Origin: Cunninghamia lanceolata
Lineage: Eukaryota > Streptophyta > Pinopsida > Cupressales > Cupressaceae
Reading direction: 5' to 3'
DNA length: 64,000 bases
NCBI GenBank assembly: GCA_027924645.1
Contig: BSBN01001752.1
Location: 15,057,001 to 15,121,000, forward strand
Shown here: positions 23,452 to 36,205 of the stretch, piece by piece
How the letters are laid out: each line of letters starts with the position of its first letter
Numbering within the stretch: position 1 is the stretch's first letter
Notes under the pieces: model-generated
What the model saw: only the letters and a program-made list of their open reading frames with translations
Databases searched by the model: none
Told to the model about the DNA's origin: nothing
Program-made: the position numbers and the translations under genes

Positions 23452-26078
23452 GATTATAGGTAGTTAAATAAGGTGATGGTGAAGAACTGTTACCCTCTGC
23501 CTAGGATTGACGATCTCTTCGATTAGATGCAGGGAGCCAGGGTGTTCTCTAAGATAGACCTGAAGTCTGGTTATCACTAGTTGCACATCACAGAGGCGAA
23601 CATTCATAAGACCACCTTTTGAACTCGTTATGGCCACTATGAGTTCACTGTGGTACCCTTCGGCTTGACGAACGTCCCTATAGTGTTCATGAGTCTCATG
23701 AACAGGGTGTTCCATACCTACTTGGATCAGTTCGTGATTATTTTCCTTAATGATATTTTGATCTATTCATGGACCAAGAAGGAGCATGAGGAGCACCTAC
23801 ATCAGGTTTTACAGTGCTTGAGGGAGCAGAATCTTTATGGCAACCTAGCGAAGTGTGCATTTTTCAGGACAAAGGTGCAATATTTGGGGCATATCCTATC
23901 TGGCAATGGTATCTTCGTAGATCCATCGAAGATCAGGGCTATCAGAGATTGTCCGGTACTTACTAGTGTGACAGAGGTCAAGAGTTTCATGGGGTTATCT
24001 GGTTATTACCATAAATTTGTTGAGGACTTCTTGTGGATAGCACACCCCATCACTTCCCTTCAATGGAAAGGGAAGAGTTTTACTTGGACTAAGCAGTGCG
24101 AGAGGGCCTTTGGGGTGCTCAAGGAGCGTCTTACCAGTGTTTCCATCTTAGCAGTTCCTGATCCAGTAGTAGATTTTATGGTTTGCACAGATGCATCACT
24201 TGAGGGTTTGGGAGCCGTACTTACGCAGGGTAGTAGAGCAATCGTGTATGAGTCATGAAAGCTCAAGACCCATGAGCTGAACTACCCCACTCATGATTTA
24301 GAGCTCGCGGCAGTGGTTCATGCTCTAGTTTGTTGGAGACATTTCCTATTGGGTCATCACTTTGAGCTTCATTCAGATCATCACAGCCTTCAGTAAATAT
24401 TCACGTAGCCTAATCTGAACGCCCATCAGCAGCGTTGGATGGAGTTTCTTTGCGAGTACAACTTTGTGTCCACTACATCAAAGGGAAGGAGAACGTGGTT
24501 GCTTACACATTGATTTAGAGGTGCCATGAGATCCTGACCTTGACTCTGAATGTGGACTTGAGGGGACACATTATTCAGCATCTGCCTGAGGATGAGTGGT
24601 TTCATGAGGTGTAGTAGGAGATCTAGTTGAAGAGGGGCCTTGTGGACAAGTTTACAGGATAATCTCTTGAGGCAGATGGGTTCCTTCATCATCGACAATG
24701 CATCTATGTACCGTGTGTAGGCGACCTACATACTGTAGTGTTATCTGAGCTCACAGAACACCTTATGCACTACACCCAAGGGTGAAGAAGATGCATGCCA
24801 ACCTATGACAGCTGTACCATTGGGCGGGTATGAGACGAGATATTGCAGAGTTTGTTTCTTGATGCCTTGAGTGCTAGAGGGTTAAGGCCGAGCATCAACA
24901 TCCAACAGGTCTTTTATACCACCATGAGATACCTGAGTGGAAATGGGACACCATTTCATGGATTTTATTTTTGGTCTTCCTATGTCTTCGGTCTTCCTAT
25001 GTCTTCTCTCCACCATGATGCCATCATGGTGACAGTTGACAAGTTGACCAAGATGGTGCATTTCTCACCTATACACATGATGTACAATGCACCAACAGTG
25101 GCGAGAGTACTCTTAATTACATAGTGAGACTACATGAGGTACCTTGTTGCATCATTTCTGATAGGGACTTAGTATTCACTTCATCCTTTTAGAGGGCTTT
25201 GTAGCAGGCATTGGGCACATAGGTCAACTTTAGCTCCTCTTATCACCCCGAGACAGATGGGCAGACAGAGAAGGTGAATTAGGTGTTGGAGGATATGCTT
25301 TGTATGTATGTTATGGACCACTAGTCTAGATGGGAGGAGTATCTGTATCTGGTTGAGTTTGCCTACAATAATGGGCATCACAGCTCGTTAGGTATGCCTC
25401 CTTTTTAGGCTTTGTACGGCAAACCTTGTTGGACACCATTGAGTTGGGATCGTATAGAGAATAGAGTTGCCATTGGTCCAGAGTTGGTTTACGATATGGA
25501 GCAGCAGGTCACACTGACTAGGCAGAGACTTTAGGATATGGAGCAACAGGTCACACTGATTAGGCAAAGATTTTAGGAGGCACATGATAGACAGAAGAAG
25601 TATGCCAATGCTAAGAGACTAGATCAGAGCTTCTCAGTTGGTGACAGAGTATTCCTGAGAGTGCGGCCACACAAGAGTCCAATCCATTATGGAAAGGGCT
25701 CTAAGCTCGCACCATAGTTCGTAAGACCTTTTGAGATCTTGGAGCGGATAAGACCTATAGCCTACTGTCTAGCATTGCCACCTAGCCTATCGCACATCCA
25801 CGATATTTTTCATGTGTCTGTATTATGATGATATATATCTGATTTATCTCATGTATTGGACTGGAGTGCTCTACAGGTATAGGTAGACAAGCAATTGGCT
25901 TTGGAGCCAATTCACATATTGGCTCATCAGACGCTAGGCCTTCGAGGTCGAGATCTAGACTAGGTTAGGGTCCAGTGGGATCGGTATGATGAGGTCATGG
26001 TGATTTGGGAGGATGCAGCCAAATTGATGACACTCTATCCTCACCTTTTTGATGACTTCCAGGAAGAAGTTTAGTCTT
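23452..26078 (+). pseudogene. Gypsy B: RT to integrase
   Basis: Coding begins abruptly inside RT at [15 protein letters not shown]. The active-site block reads IIFLNDILIYS, so the first catalytic Asp is Asn (a G-to-A change). RNase H follows (FMVCTDASLEGLGAVLTQGS; HDLELAAVVHALVCWRHFLLGHHFELHSDH), then integrase pieces (VTVDKLTKMVHFSPIH; a PRQMGRQ-type degenerate block) with frame breaks after about 24,480, ending near 26,070. It is the same family as Gypsy A and supplies the 3' half that A lacks, but it is a separate copy: the RT region is present in both. Confidence 0.85.
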
Positions 26079-26090
26079 AGGGGTGGAGGA
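26079..26090 (+). other. Gypsy B polypurine tract
   Basis: AGGGGTGGAGGA sits immediately before the LTR start TGTGAGGC and primes plus-strand synthesis in LTR elements. Confidence 0.75.
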
Positions 26091-26914
26091 TGTGAGGCTG
26101 ATTTATTTAATTTCCCTATTTTGATCATTTTACATTATAGTTGGAGATATTTTCAGATATTTAGAGACTATTGATTTCCATTATGCAGACTTAGACTATA
26201 TCTCCTGATTATGGATTAGCTTTGTTTAGTTATGTGGTGATTTAATTAGATCCTACTTTGATGCTCTTATGATGTTAGACATGTGAGATACATTTGATGA
26301 TTATTATTGATGTTATTCATGAGCTCATTATGTGGATTTGTTATTAGATTTTGATTCTGTGATATTAGTTAGAAAATGCAATTTTAAATCTTAATTATGA
26401 TGTGAGTTGTTTAATGTTTTGTATGAATTATGTGATGACATGATTATTACTTTCTGTTGCTTCAGCTATGATATATCTATGTTGGATTAACCATTTGATC
26501 GAGTGTGCAGGTGATTTTCCAAGCCACAGAAAATTGAAGGCAGATCTCACACTTATATAATTCTTTGTTAAGCCGATCCATTCCCAAGAGGGATAAGGAT
26601 CATGTTTGATCGAATGATGTTTTTATAAATGCTTGATTTTAATTAATTAGCATAGTTCACCCCTTTTTTATTTGATTTAATTATGTGTTGTAAAACTTAG
26701 GTTTTAAACTACACCATTTGGTGTTCTTTTATGTATGGGCCATTTAATGTGATTTTACACCTCCTTATGTGTTTATTAGAGTTCCAAACTTACCCTAGGT
26801 GGTACCCCTAGGGTCTAGAGTCCATTTGGACTTACTAAACCCTAGGGTAACTCCCATCTAGTCACTCTAAACTTAGGTTTAATAAATGTGACGAAATTCA
26901 AAATGGCTATGGGT

Positions 26915-27230
26915 GGGAGATGAGTCATGCCTTGGAAAAGGCCCATCTCCCTTCCCAAGGCTTGGGGATTCCTCCACCTTGAAGACTTGGGGAGTCTTCA
27001 AGACCCCCAAGTGTGTGGAACCTTCTTCCAAGACTCTCACACATGTGTGAGAGCATCTTGAAGAGAATGGCCTCTCTTGAGGAGTAAAGGGATGACATGT
27101 GTCATCCCTTGTCCTCATGGAGCCATGGGGAGAGATGCCAACTCTCCACTTGGGCTCTCACACATGTGTGAGAGCACAAGTTGATAAGGTGAGGTATTGA
27201 ATGGATTAGAGGGTGACATTTGTCACCCTC
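26915..27230. repeat. palindrome cluster in LTR B
   Basis: Perfect or near-perfect palindromes: 27034-27053 and 27155-27174 (both CTCTCACACATGTGTGAGAG), 27087-27110 (AAGGGATGACA arms, 2-bp loop), 27209-27230 (GAGGGTGACA arms, TT loop), with a weaker one at 26915-26951 (GGGAGATG...CATCTCCC). One more, 34855-34880 (GAGAAGGTGACA arms), lies beyond the Copia-like insertion and was contiguous with them before it. Confidence 0.85.
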
Positions 27231-28421
27231 ACATTCCTTCCTGTTGGCAAGAGACACTATGTGGCTTCATGATTGTTGTCATTGATGGCAATAAAGTCCA
27301 TCCCACACATCCACAGAGCTTAGTAGGCTTATACCAGAAGTTAAATTGAAGGAGTTCTAGTCCGGTGAGCAAGAATAGAGCATGCAGCAAGGTCTGACAA
27401 TCAGGTCCAGATCTCTCAGAGGGTGTAACTCAGCAAAGTGCAGACTTGGGAAAGTTAATAGGAGTATCATGTCTACTATATTCTAGAGATTGAGCCTCCG
27501 GTGATGAAAGAGTGAAAAGATATGAGCACCTAAGTGTTGGGTTCCTGACAAACAAAGTAGACTGAGGAAGAACTGATTGGTAGAGCATTAGACCTTAATC
27601 CAAATGAGAAATTGATGGTGATCAAGCTATTTAATGAATCATACATGGTTGGCCAACATGATTGATGACTTCTATGTCTATGTTTTTGATACGCATCACA
27701 TATTAAGCATGGATTTAGCTGACAGATCAGTGTTTTGTAAATATCCTGAGTATTCCGGTTGCCAACTAGAAAGATGTTGAAATCCTTGATGTGGATATAT
27801 ATACCAGATGGATTTCAGTATGAAGGTGTGTATGTATGTGTGTAGTATGTGAGGAAAGGCAGAGACAAGTGTGAAACAGCAATACAAGTCCGGTATGTGA
27901 TAGAACAATAGGACTAAAGCAGAGGAAGAATGAAGTATAGTAGATCAGTATATTGAGCCTAACCAGAACTGAACCTCAGCATATGTGGATGCCTCTGATC
28001 AGTTTAAACACCTGGTTACCTTCCTTAACTTTTTAGACTGTGAGTCTCTTGTAGGCAGTGTGCCTCTTGTGAGCAGTGTGCTCAGGTAGTGAGCCCTAAT
28101 TGGCAAGTGCCATTTTGTACTTCTTATTCTTTTAACAGAGAATACAATCTTGGGTTAGTCATCCCGTGGTTTTTCCCTTAACAGGGTTTTCCACATCAAA
28201 ATCATTGTGTTATGTGTGTTGATTTTGTTTCTGCTCTCATGGTTATGTATGCTTATATGTTTTGATGCTGCACTAATTGTTAAATAAGAACAAAAAGTTA
28301 AAATATTTAAGTTAACTAATTCACCACCCTCTTAGTTATCTACTTTGTTTCCAACAATTGGTATCAGAGCTAAGTTCCTCCAAACAGAGCCTAACAGCTT
28401 GAGGAAGATCTGGGAATCTCA

Positions 28422-29594
28422 ATGGATATGTATGGTATGAGGGAACAAATTCAGTCTGCCCTAGATGATCTTGAGCAATCTCACTCTGAAGTCAATAACT
28501 TGAGGGAAAGACTCAAACAGGATGATGATTTCATAAATGAACTAAAATAAAAATTGAGTATCTCTGTGAAAAAGAGAAAGGAACTACTTCAACAATTAGC
28601 AAGCCAAAGTGAAGCCAATGATACGAATGAAGATCTGAATGAGAAAAACAAGCTATGTGAGAAGCTATCAAAAGAAGTCATTATGGTAAGACATGAAATG
28701 GAATCAGGGGTTATGAGATTCACCCAAGAAATTGAAGAGAAAATAAAAATTGAAGATAATCTAAAACAATCTCTCAAGGAGAAGTTAGAAGACTGCCACA
28801 AAATGGATAGAATAATCAGGCATCTAGAATCTGATCTTGAAGAAGCTAGAGATAATGAAGAACAACTTGAGCACTAGATAGACACTCTTAAAAAGGATCT
28901 TCAAATAGCAAATGAATGCAAAGAGAAATTCAAGATAAGCTCTGCTCAACTTGAAGTTCTTCTTGAAAGCCAAAAGAGGGTAGATGACAAGCATGGATTG
29001 GGATATGAGAAAGGTGAAAGCTCTGGATCCGGTCAGAAAAACTCTAGATCAAGGAACAAGCCTAGAAGACCTCCGATAAGGCAACCAAATGCTCAAAGAT
29101 ATCCATCCTTCAATGGATACTGCTACAATTGCAGCAATTTTGGTCATAAAGCAACTCAGTATAGAAGAAGAATGAATCAAACTAATTCATCCTTCTCTGG
29201 ATAGTGTTTCAACTGCAAAAGGTATGGTCACAAAGCTCATGAATGCAGAAATATGCAAATAAATAATTTATTCAATGGTAGATGCTTTGCATGCAATAGA
29301 ATGGGACATATGGCTAATCAATACAGATCTAGAGGATATTAGTCACATATGTAGAGAAATGTTGTTTACTACAATTGCAATAGATCTGGTCATATTGCCA
29401 AATTCTGCAGAAGTAAGAATCAGGATAAAAAGGGTCCGGTGCATCATATTCAAAATCAAGACAAAGGAAAAGGAAAAGTGAATGCGAATGAAGTTCAAAG
29501 GGAAATGAACAAGATTTGGGTGAAGAGAAGTACATAAAATGTTGGGGATGGATCTGCACTAGAATCTGGTGCTGATATTCCTTCCAGAAACTAA
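28422..29594 (+). pseudogene. gag-like ORF with coiled coil and four zinc knuckles
   Basis: One frame from ATG 28422 to about 29594. The first ~180 codons are a long heptad-type coiled coil rich in E, K, Q and L. A basic S/G/R/P linker follows (GSGQKNSRSRNKPRRPP), then four CX2CX4HX4C knuckles at about 29119-29410. Only the second (CFNCKRYGHKAHEC) is complete; the others have Cys-to-Tyr changes (TGC to TAC). Stops at about 28548, 28875, 29202, 29340 and 29352 fit CAA/CAG to TAA/TAG. Coiled coil plus knuckles suits particle assembly and RNA packaging. Confidence 0.8.
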
Positions 29595-30242
29595 ATAGAT
29601 GAGCTCTGGCTCAGGGGGAGTCACAAAAGAAAATAAATTCCTCCAGCTAGTCAATTGGTGCCTAAATTTGGCACATGGAATGTTGCGGATTAAAGGTTTC
29701 TTAGAGAAACATCCAAATAACCCTCAGTAAAAATATGAATGATATGCAAGAAGCCTTGAAGAGTTTAATCAGCCAAGATTGATCTAGTTTGACAGCCATC
29801 TGGTAAAAGCAGGATTTTCACAGTTAGATCCGGTATGATTCAAAATTAAAATATCTTGATCTACGGATAAATGGCATGATTGGAGGAAGGGAGGTACATT
29901 GTCAATTATCACTAATAATAATTCCAAGTGCATCTCAGTGATTTGGAAGGATCTCTCTCAGAACAAGGTCAGAACAAAGGAACCGGAATGACTTAAGGTG
30001 TGCATTTATTTCAATATGAAATTAGGGTTTGCGCATAAATATAAGAGTTCTTTTATTCATCATTTGCACATTTGCATTCAAAGAGAAGAAAGGAAGAGCT
30101 CTGCAACAAGAGTGTTTCAACTCTCAAAGATCAACCGCAGAATCTGATTCAACTAGCAAACTTTCCCAGCTCATTTTGTGAACCCTAGAAGCGCAAAAAG
30201 GTATTTCCATTCTTGAATATCTCTCTCTAAATATTTTGCAAG

Positions 30243-33200
30243 ATGGCTACTCCAAATGTTGTTAAGATCACTGATAGGCCGCGCCCAAAGTTTAAGAAAC
30301 ACCCCTACAAATCTCTAGAAGTTGATCCCTTAGGCTCCTTTTCTAGCATTCCACATGGGGTTCTACACGTAGAAGATGTTAGGGTATACATCCACGCAAA
30401 TATTAAGGATTTTGGAGAATCAAAGCTGATGGATATCTACCATAAACAACTAATAGATGAAACCTTTGAACTCAAACCTCAATACAAGGCCATCTAGGAT
30501 AAGCATTTTGGACATTGCATCCACTTTCCCTATTTTGCAGAAGATGAATGGGTCTAGTATGTTCTCAGCAGAATACATGATAACTTTATGTGGTTGTTGA
30601 AGCCCTTCAAGATAACAAAGGATGCAATTAGGGCAGTAACTAGTTTGCACTCATCCGGTGGGTTGCCTGCTCTCAAATTGGTCAAAAACCAAATAGTAAG
30701 TGAGGCTACCGGATCAAAATTTGACAAAAGAGCAATGACAATAGAAGATATCACAGATCCAGCTATCAAATTTGCCTCTATGATTATTGGCTACAAGACA
30801 TATCATTCCAACAGGGAGAACTCTGTGTCTGGAACTGTAATTTATATTGCATATCAGATGCTAAGGGAAAATGCAGACTATGATCTATGCGAACTTCTTC
30901 TGAGCCAACTGTTAGAAAACTTGCAAAAGATCAAGAAGGACAAGAAGAACTCATTCAGGTATGGTGGTTTAATACTATGTTTATTCTTTTACTATATGAA
31001 TGAGCTACCCAGATCAAGTGGTTGGGTATGGAAAAATAACAGACCAGTTGCCATACAAATCAAAGATTATATGTATGGGCTTGGTGATGCCAAGGCTCAA
31101 AGTATGGCACTCTAGGGATACTTCAAAAATTTCCAAAGTTTGATGCAGGCCAGAGAAAGGATTCCACAAACAATAGTTGAAAAATACAAAGATATAGTGT
31201 GTTTCATGGTAGACACTGATCAATGCCTAATGGAGGCAGTTGAACCCAGAAAAGTCTGGATTATGCTAATGGGCTATGAGGTAGATGAGAAAATCCTGGA
31301 GCTGCATGTCCAACACTTGCTAAGTCAGCCTAAGGACCCTGAGGCAGAAAGGTTTGGAACCTTTCAAGAATTGAGTGTAAAAATACACGTTGAACTAAGG
31401 CAACTAGAGATGAAAAGAAAAGTGAGAAGGGAAGTAGAGGAAGTTGCCAAAAGATATGGCATTTCAAAAGAGGCAGTTGATGCAAATAGAGAAAAAATAG
31501 AAAGAGCTGAGAAAGAGAAATAAGAAGCAGAAAAGGAGAGTGTTCCAGTACAAGCCCCCTTTTGGACTAGATCCTCCAAGAGCTCTGCACCTGCCACCTC
31601 TAAGAGCCCAAAAGCCTCAAAACCAGAAGCCAAGACATCCGAAAAGGGAGAGAAGAGAACAAAAACCAAGGCTACAAGGTCCTACATAAGCCAAAAGGAT
31701 GATGAAGAGATAGAGACTGATGAGGAGGTTAAGAAAATGAAGAAGAAAAAGAAAACATCTATGGAATCCTCTGCCAGCAAAAACAAAGAAGAGGCAGAAG
31801 AATTTGTTGAAAGGCCTACTCTCTCTATTGATGATATCATCAAGGCAGTCACAGTGGATGAGAACCTGCAACCAGTCACTGAATTTTATGATGAATATAG
31901 TGATGCTGACAAGAAAATCTTGGAAGATGCTATAGTCAGGTACCTAAACATTTATAATAAAGCATTCATTGAAATCATCTCTCTAATTCCCAAAAGTCTA
32001 GAGAAGGAACTTGAACTGAGAAAGGATAATGCTAAAGCAAAGGACTTTGAGATCTAGGAATAGATTGCAATTCAACTCTATCCTTCCATTACTCCAAAAC
32101 AGATGACCATGATCTTTAAGGACTGCAAGGATGAGTTCCAGAATAAAGCTAGAATGAACAAACTTATGATTGGATAGACTGATCAGGTAGCCAAAGAAAT
32201 AGAGGACATCCTCCATAATGCATTTAAAAGATTCAATCTTCCTATTATAGAGGACATAGATGATGAACCTTCTGCCATGGACGACGAAGGACTAAGTACA
32301 TCAAAAGAAGAATCTACTGAGAAAAATGTAGAAGTGTCAAAGGAGATAGGTGAGGAGAGGACTAAGGACTTAGATTCCTCTGTTCTAGAAGAGGAAGTCC
32401 ATGAAGAAGTAAACATCTCTCTTTTGGATCCTCCTACAGACTCTGGAACTAAAGGAGAAGGAAGAAAAGAGGAGAAATTGAGTCAAGTAGAGAAGGAAAA
32501 GGGAAGAGAAGAAGAACACACAGAGAAGATCTCTGATGACAGTTCAGAGGATGCCAAAGGAAAGAAGACTCTATCTCCGGAAAGAGACACTACAGAAGCA
32601 GTGAAAAATTCTTGACCAAAGAAATGATGGAAATAGATGAACTAGAACTATTTCAAGGACCACTAAATTTTGACTCTCTCTCCAGTCCAGACAATGAAGG
32701 TAGTATCTTTTGCTCAAGCTAAAGCAAAAGAAAATCTTCTGAAGTCTCACATGGAAGACTGTGAGCTGATGGAGATTGCATCTGGTGTGCTAGAGAAGAT
32801 CATGACATCCTTCCAAAAGGACCTTTCGGCCTCTTCATCTGGTAACTTGAAATCTTTGGTTAACTCTGTCAGCACCCATTTTGATTCCTTGGAGAAATTG
32901 GCAGAAGAGAAAGTCTGAAAAGAATTTTTAGGAAAGAGATTCACTGAGGTGCAGGGACTCATAACTAATGACAGGAGGAACTTGGATATTCGGATAAAGA
33001 GCCTAGAAAATGCTCTTAAAGATGGGGGAGAAATATACAAATTTTGTCTATCTTGGTCCACAGTGACATAAGACATTGCAAAGAAGGTGGAAGAACAAGA
33101 GAGTAAACTGTCAAGTTTATCTCATAATTTTGATCCTCTCACCTCATCCATAATGAATCAAGAGTGCCAAGCTATTGCCACTATAAATGAAATAAAGAGG

Positions 33201-33401
33201 CTTGAAAAGGAGAAGAAGAATAGAATAAGCAGAATGAGTGAACTAAGAGGGATAATTATCCCTAAGTTAGAGGCAATGCATGAGGCCCTAACTGATGCTC
33301 AGACTACAGTCTGGACCAGTGATCTAGTAGACCTAAGAAGGGCAGAAGATTTTACATTTTTGTTGAGTGGCCACATTTCAATTTTGGATAGGATGAAGTA
33401 G
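30243..33401 (+). pseudogene. large non-pol second ORF of the Copia-like element
   Basis: From ATG 30243 to TAG ~33401 nearly all coding lies in one frame (about 1,050 codons), with a short double frameshift at ~32612-32690. Residues ~1-420 look globular (MATPNVVKITDRPRPK; an IHFPYFAEDEW block; MTIEDITDPAIKFASMIIGY; YGGLILCLFFYYMNELP). The middle is a Lys/Glu-rich low-complexity region with basic runs (VKKMKKKKKTS), and the end is coiled coil. Stops at 30495, 30558, 31113, 31521, 32055, 32175, 32916 and ~33069 are each C-to-T from Gln or Arg codons. It occupies the place of pol. It somewhat recalls the plant-transposon-associated domains seen in other non-autonomous elements, but I cannot name it. 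Confidence 0.75.
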
Positions 33402-36205
33402 AGTTGGGTGATAGAAGTTGTACAGTTGAAGACCACCTTTGCAGATATACTTAAGTATATGTAAGTATAACATGTATATATACTTATGCGGCTATGTATA
33501 GGTTGATTTTTGAAAATTTTAGTGTGCAGATTCCATCCTTTACCATTGATATCAAAGGGGGAGTGAGGAGTAGTGAAAAATGTGGAATCTAGCTAAGGGG
33601 GAGCTCCGGTAAAAGTATACATAAGACAGAGCATCATCCAAGGGGGAGTTTTGTTACAACAGTCATTTTTCACTAAGTGTTGCCATCAATGCCAAAGGGG
33701 GAGATTGTTGGCAAGAGACACTATGTGGCTTCATGATTATTGTCATTGATGGCAACAAAGTCTATCCCACACATCCACAGAGCTTAGTATGCCTATACCA
33801 AAAGTCATATTGAAGATGTTCTGGTCCGGTGAGAAAGAATAGAGCATGCAGCAAGGTCCGACAATCAAGTCCAGATCTCTCAGAGGGTGTAACTCAACAA
33901 AGTGTGGACTTGGGAAAGTTAATAGGAGTATCATGTCTACTATATTCCAGAGATTGAGCCTCCGGTGATGAAAGAGTGAAAAGATATGAGCACCTAAGTG
34001 TTGGGTTCCTGACAGGCAGAGTAGATTGAGGAAGAACTGGCTGGCAGAGCATCAGACCTTAATTCAGATGAGAAAATGATGGTGGTCAAGCTATTTAAGG
34101 AATTATACATGGTTGGCCGACATGATTGATGACTTCTATGTCTATGTTTTTGATACGCATCACATATTGAGCATGGATTCAGTCGACAGATCAGTGTTTT
34201 GTAAATATCCTAAGTATTCCAGTTGCTGACTAGAAAGATGTTGAAATCCTTGATGCAGATATATATACCAGATGGATTTCAGTATGAAGGTGTGTACGTA
34301 TGTGTGTAGTATGCTAGGAAAGATAGAGACAAGTGTGAAACAACAATACAAGTCCGGTATGTGATAGAATAGTAGGACTAAAGAAGAGGAAGAATGAAGT
34401 GCAGTAGATCAATATATTGAGCCTAACTAGAACTAAACCTCAACATATATGGATGCCTCTGATCAGTTCAAATACCTGGTTACCTTCCTTAACTTTGTAG
34501 AAAGTGAGTCTCTTGTAGGCAGTGTGCCTCTTGTGAGTAGTGTGCTCGGGCAGTGAGCCCTAATTGGCAAGTGCCATTTTGTACTTCTTATTCTTTTAAT
34601 AGACAATACAATCTTGGGTTAGTCACCCCGTGGTTTTTTCCTTAATAGGGTTTTCCATGTCAAAATCATTGTGTTATGTGTGTTGATTTTGTTTCTGCTC
34701 TCATGGTTATGTACGCTTATATGTTTTGATGCTGCACTAATTGTTAAAGAAGAACAGAAAGTTAAAATATTTAAGATAACTAATTCACCCCCCCTCTCAG
34801 TTATCTACCTTGTTTCCAACACTTCCCCCTTGCAAGTGGCATGGGATGAGGAAGGAGAAGGTGACAAGTGTCACCTTCTCATTCATTAGGGACTAATTTG
34901 AAGGCCTATTTTATCTCCTCTTGGAGAGGAGTTGGGGTTCTTTCTTTTTGAAATTTTTCTATTTTTGGAGGTTTTTGGGAAAGAGTTGGAGAAGACTTGG
35001 AGGATTGGAGACTTGGAGAAAGTTTGTGGGCTCTTCTTCAACATGCATCCATTAAATGCCATTCCTTATGCTTGTTTTCCTTTTTGTTTATGTGATTGGA
35101 ACTTTGTGTTGGGTGTTATTTTCTTTTGTGTGGGCTTTGGGTGTTGGTAAGAGCCTCTCCATTTGGAGAAAATGCTCAACTTGTAAGGGGTGGGGGAGAG
35201 TGAACCTCCTCGAGGTCACCTCCTTGTGTTGATCTATCTATATACTTGAGGGCATTCTATGGTGTTTGGGAGTATTTTGTTGGCAAGAGTGCCATGGTGA
35301 TTTCGAGTTTTATGCAGATATTATTTTGTCTTAAGGCCTTGTGGTATTGTGAGTATTGAGTTTTGGAGTGACCTCTTGATTTGAGGGGTCCACTCCCCTA
35401 CCCCTCCAAACTCATTTCAATGAGTTTAGTTTTGTGCATATCCTTGCGTGATTTTGTGTTCTTATGATTTTTGTTGTGGTATGAGAAACCCGTGTGAGTT
35501 CTACCTCCTAGCTCGGGGTGACCCACTAACGGGTCTATGGTAGGGAGGAGGGTGATTTGCATGTCTTGGCTTCCCCCTCTTGAGTTTATTTTATTGCTGG
35601 TCATTTTTGGATTCCTAGAGCTTGAAAAAAAGTTCCCGTTGGCTTTATTTACATTATCTTGTTGGCTAATTTTTGAGAGCCATGGCCTTGGAGGCCTTAT
35701 TGTATTTCTTGTTATCTAAGTTGAAGCTCTCCATTGTATTTTTTGTAAAAATAATTTTTAATGTGTAAATATTATTGTTGTGATTTTAAAAATAAGTATT
35801 ATGTTGTTGTTTTGAGTTCATGTGGTTATGGAAAGCTTGTCAAAGGAAAATATAATTTTCTTCCATTTTATTTTCAAATGAAGGAAAAAAAAGGGGAGCA
35901 TATGTTATCATTTTAATTTTTGTGGTATGCTATGATAGAAAAGAAAATAAATCAGTTCTGTTTGAAATGGATTTTAGAAACAAAGAAAAATGTTTAAACT
36001 CCTCATACTATTCACTACTTACAAGAGAGAAGGAAAATTAAAGAATTTGTTATATTTATCTTCTTGTTCCAAAGAAAAATAATGACTGGTTACTTTAAAT
36101 TAGTTGTTAAAAAAAAAATAGTTGAATATTCCATTTATTTACTCTAAAAAAAAGATAGTATTCTGTTTTATTTATCTTTCATGAAAATTATATATACAAT
36201 TAGAT

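Larger units (their letters stand above)
27242..34821 (+). mobile_element. complete non-autonomous Copia-like LTR retrotransposon, 7.58 kb
   Basis: LTRs at 27242-28356 (1115 bp) and 33706-34821 (1116 bp), both TGTTGGCAAG...TTTCCAACA, flanked by the 5-bp target duplication CTTCC (27237-27241 and 34822-34826). A primer-binding site TGGTATCAGAGC is at 28359-28370 and a polypurine tract AAAGGGGGAGAT at 33694-33705. By eye the LTRs differ at about a dozen of the first 165 bp, so the insertion is not recent. Inside are a gag-like ORF and a large second ORF, but no protease, integrase, reverse transcriptase or RNase H. It would need enzymes in trans. The Copia label rests on the LTR ends, PBS and gag style, not on pol. 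Confidence 0.9.
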
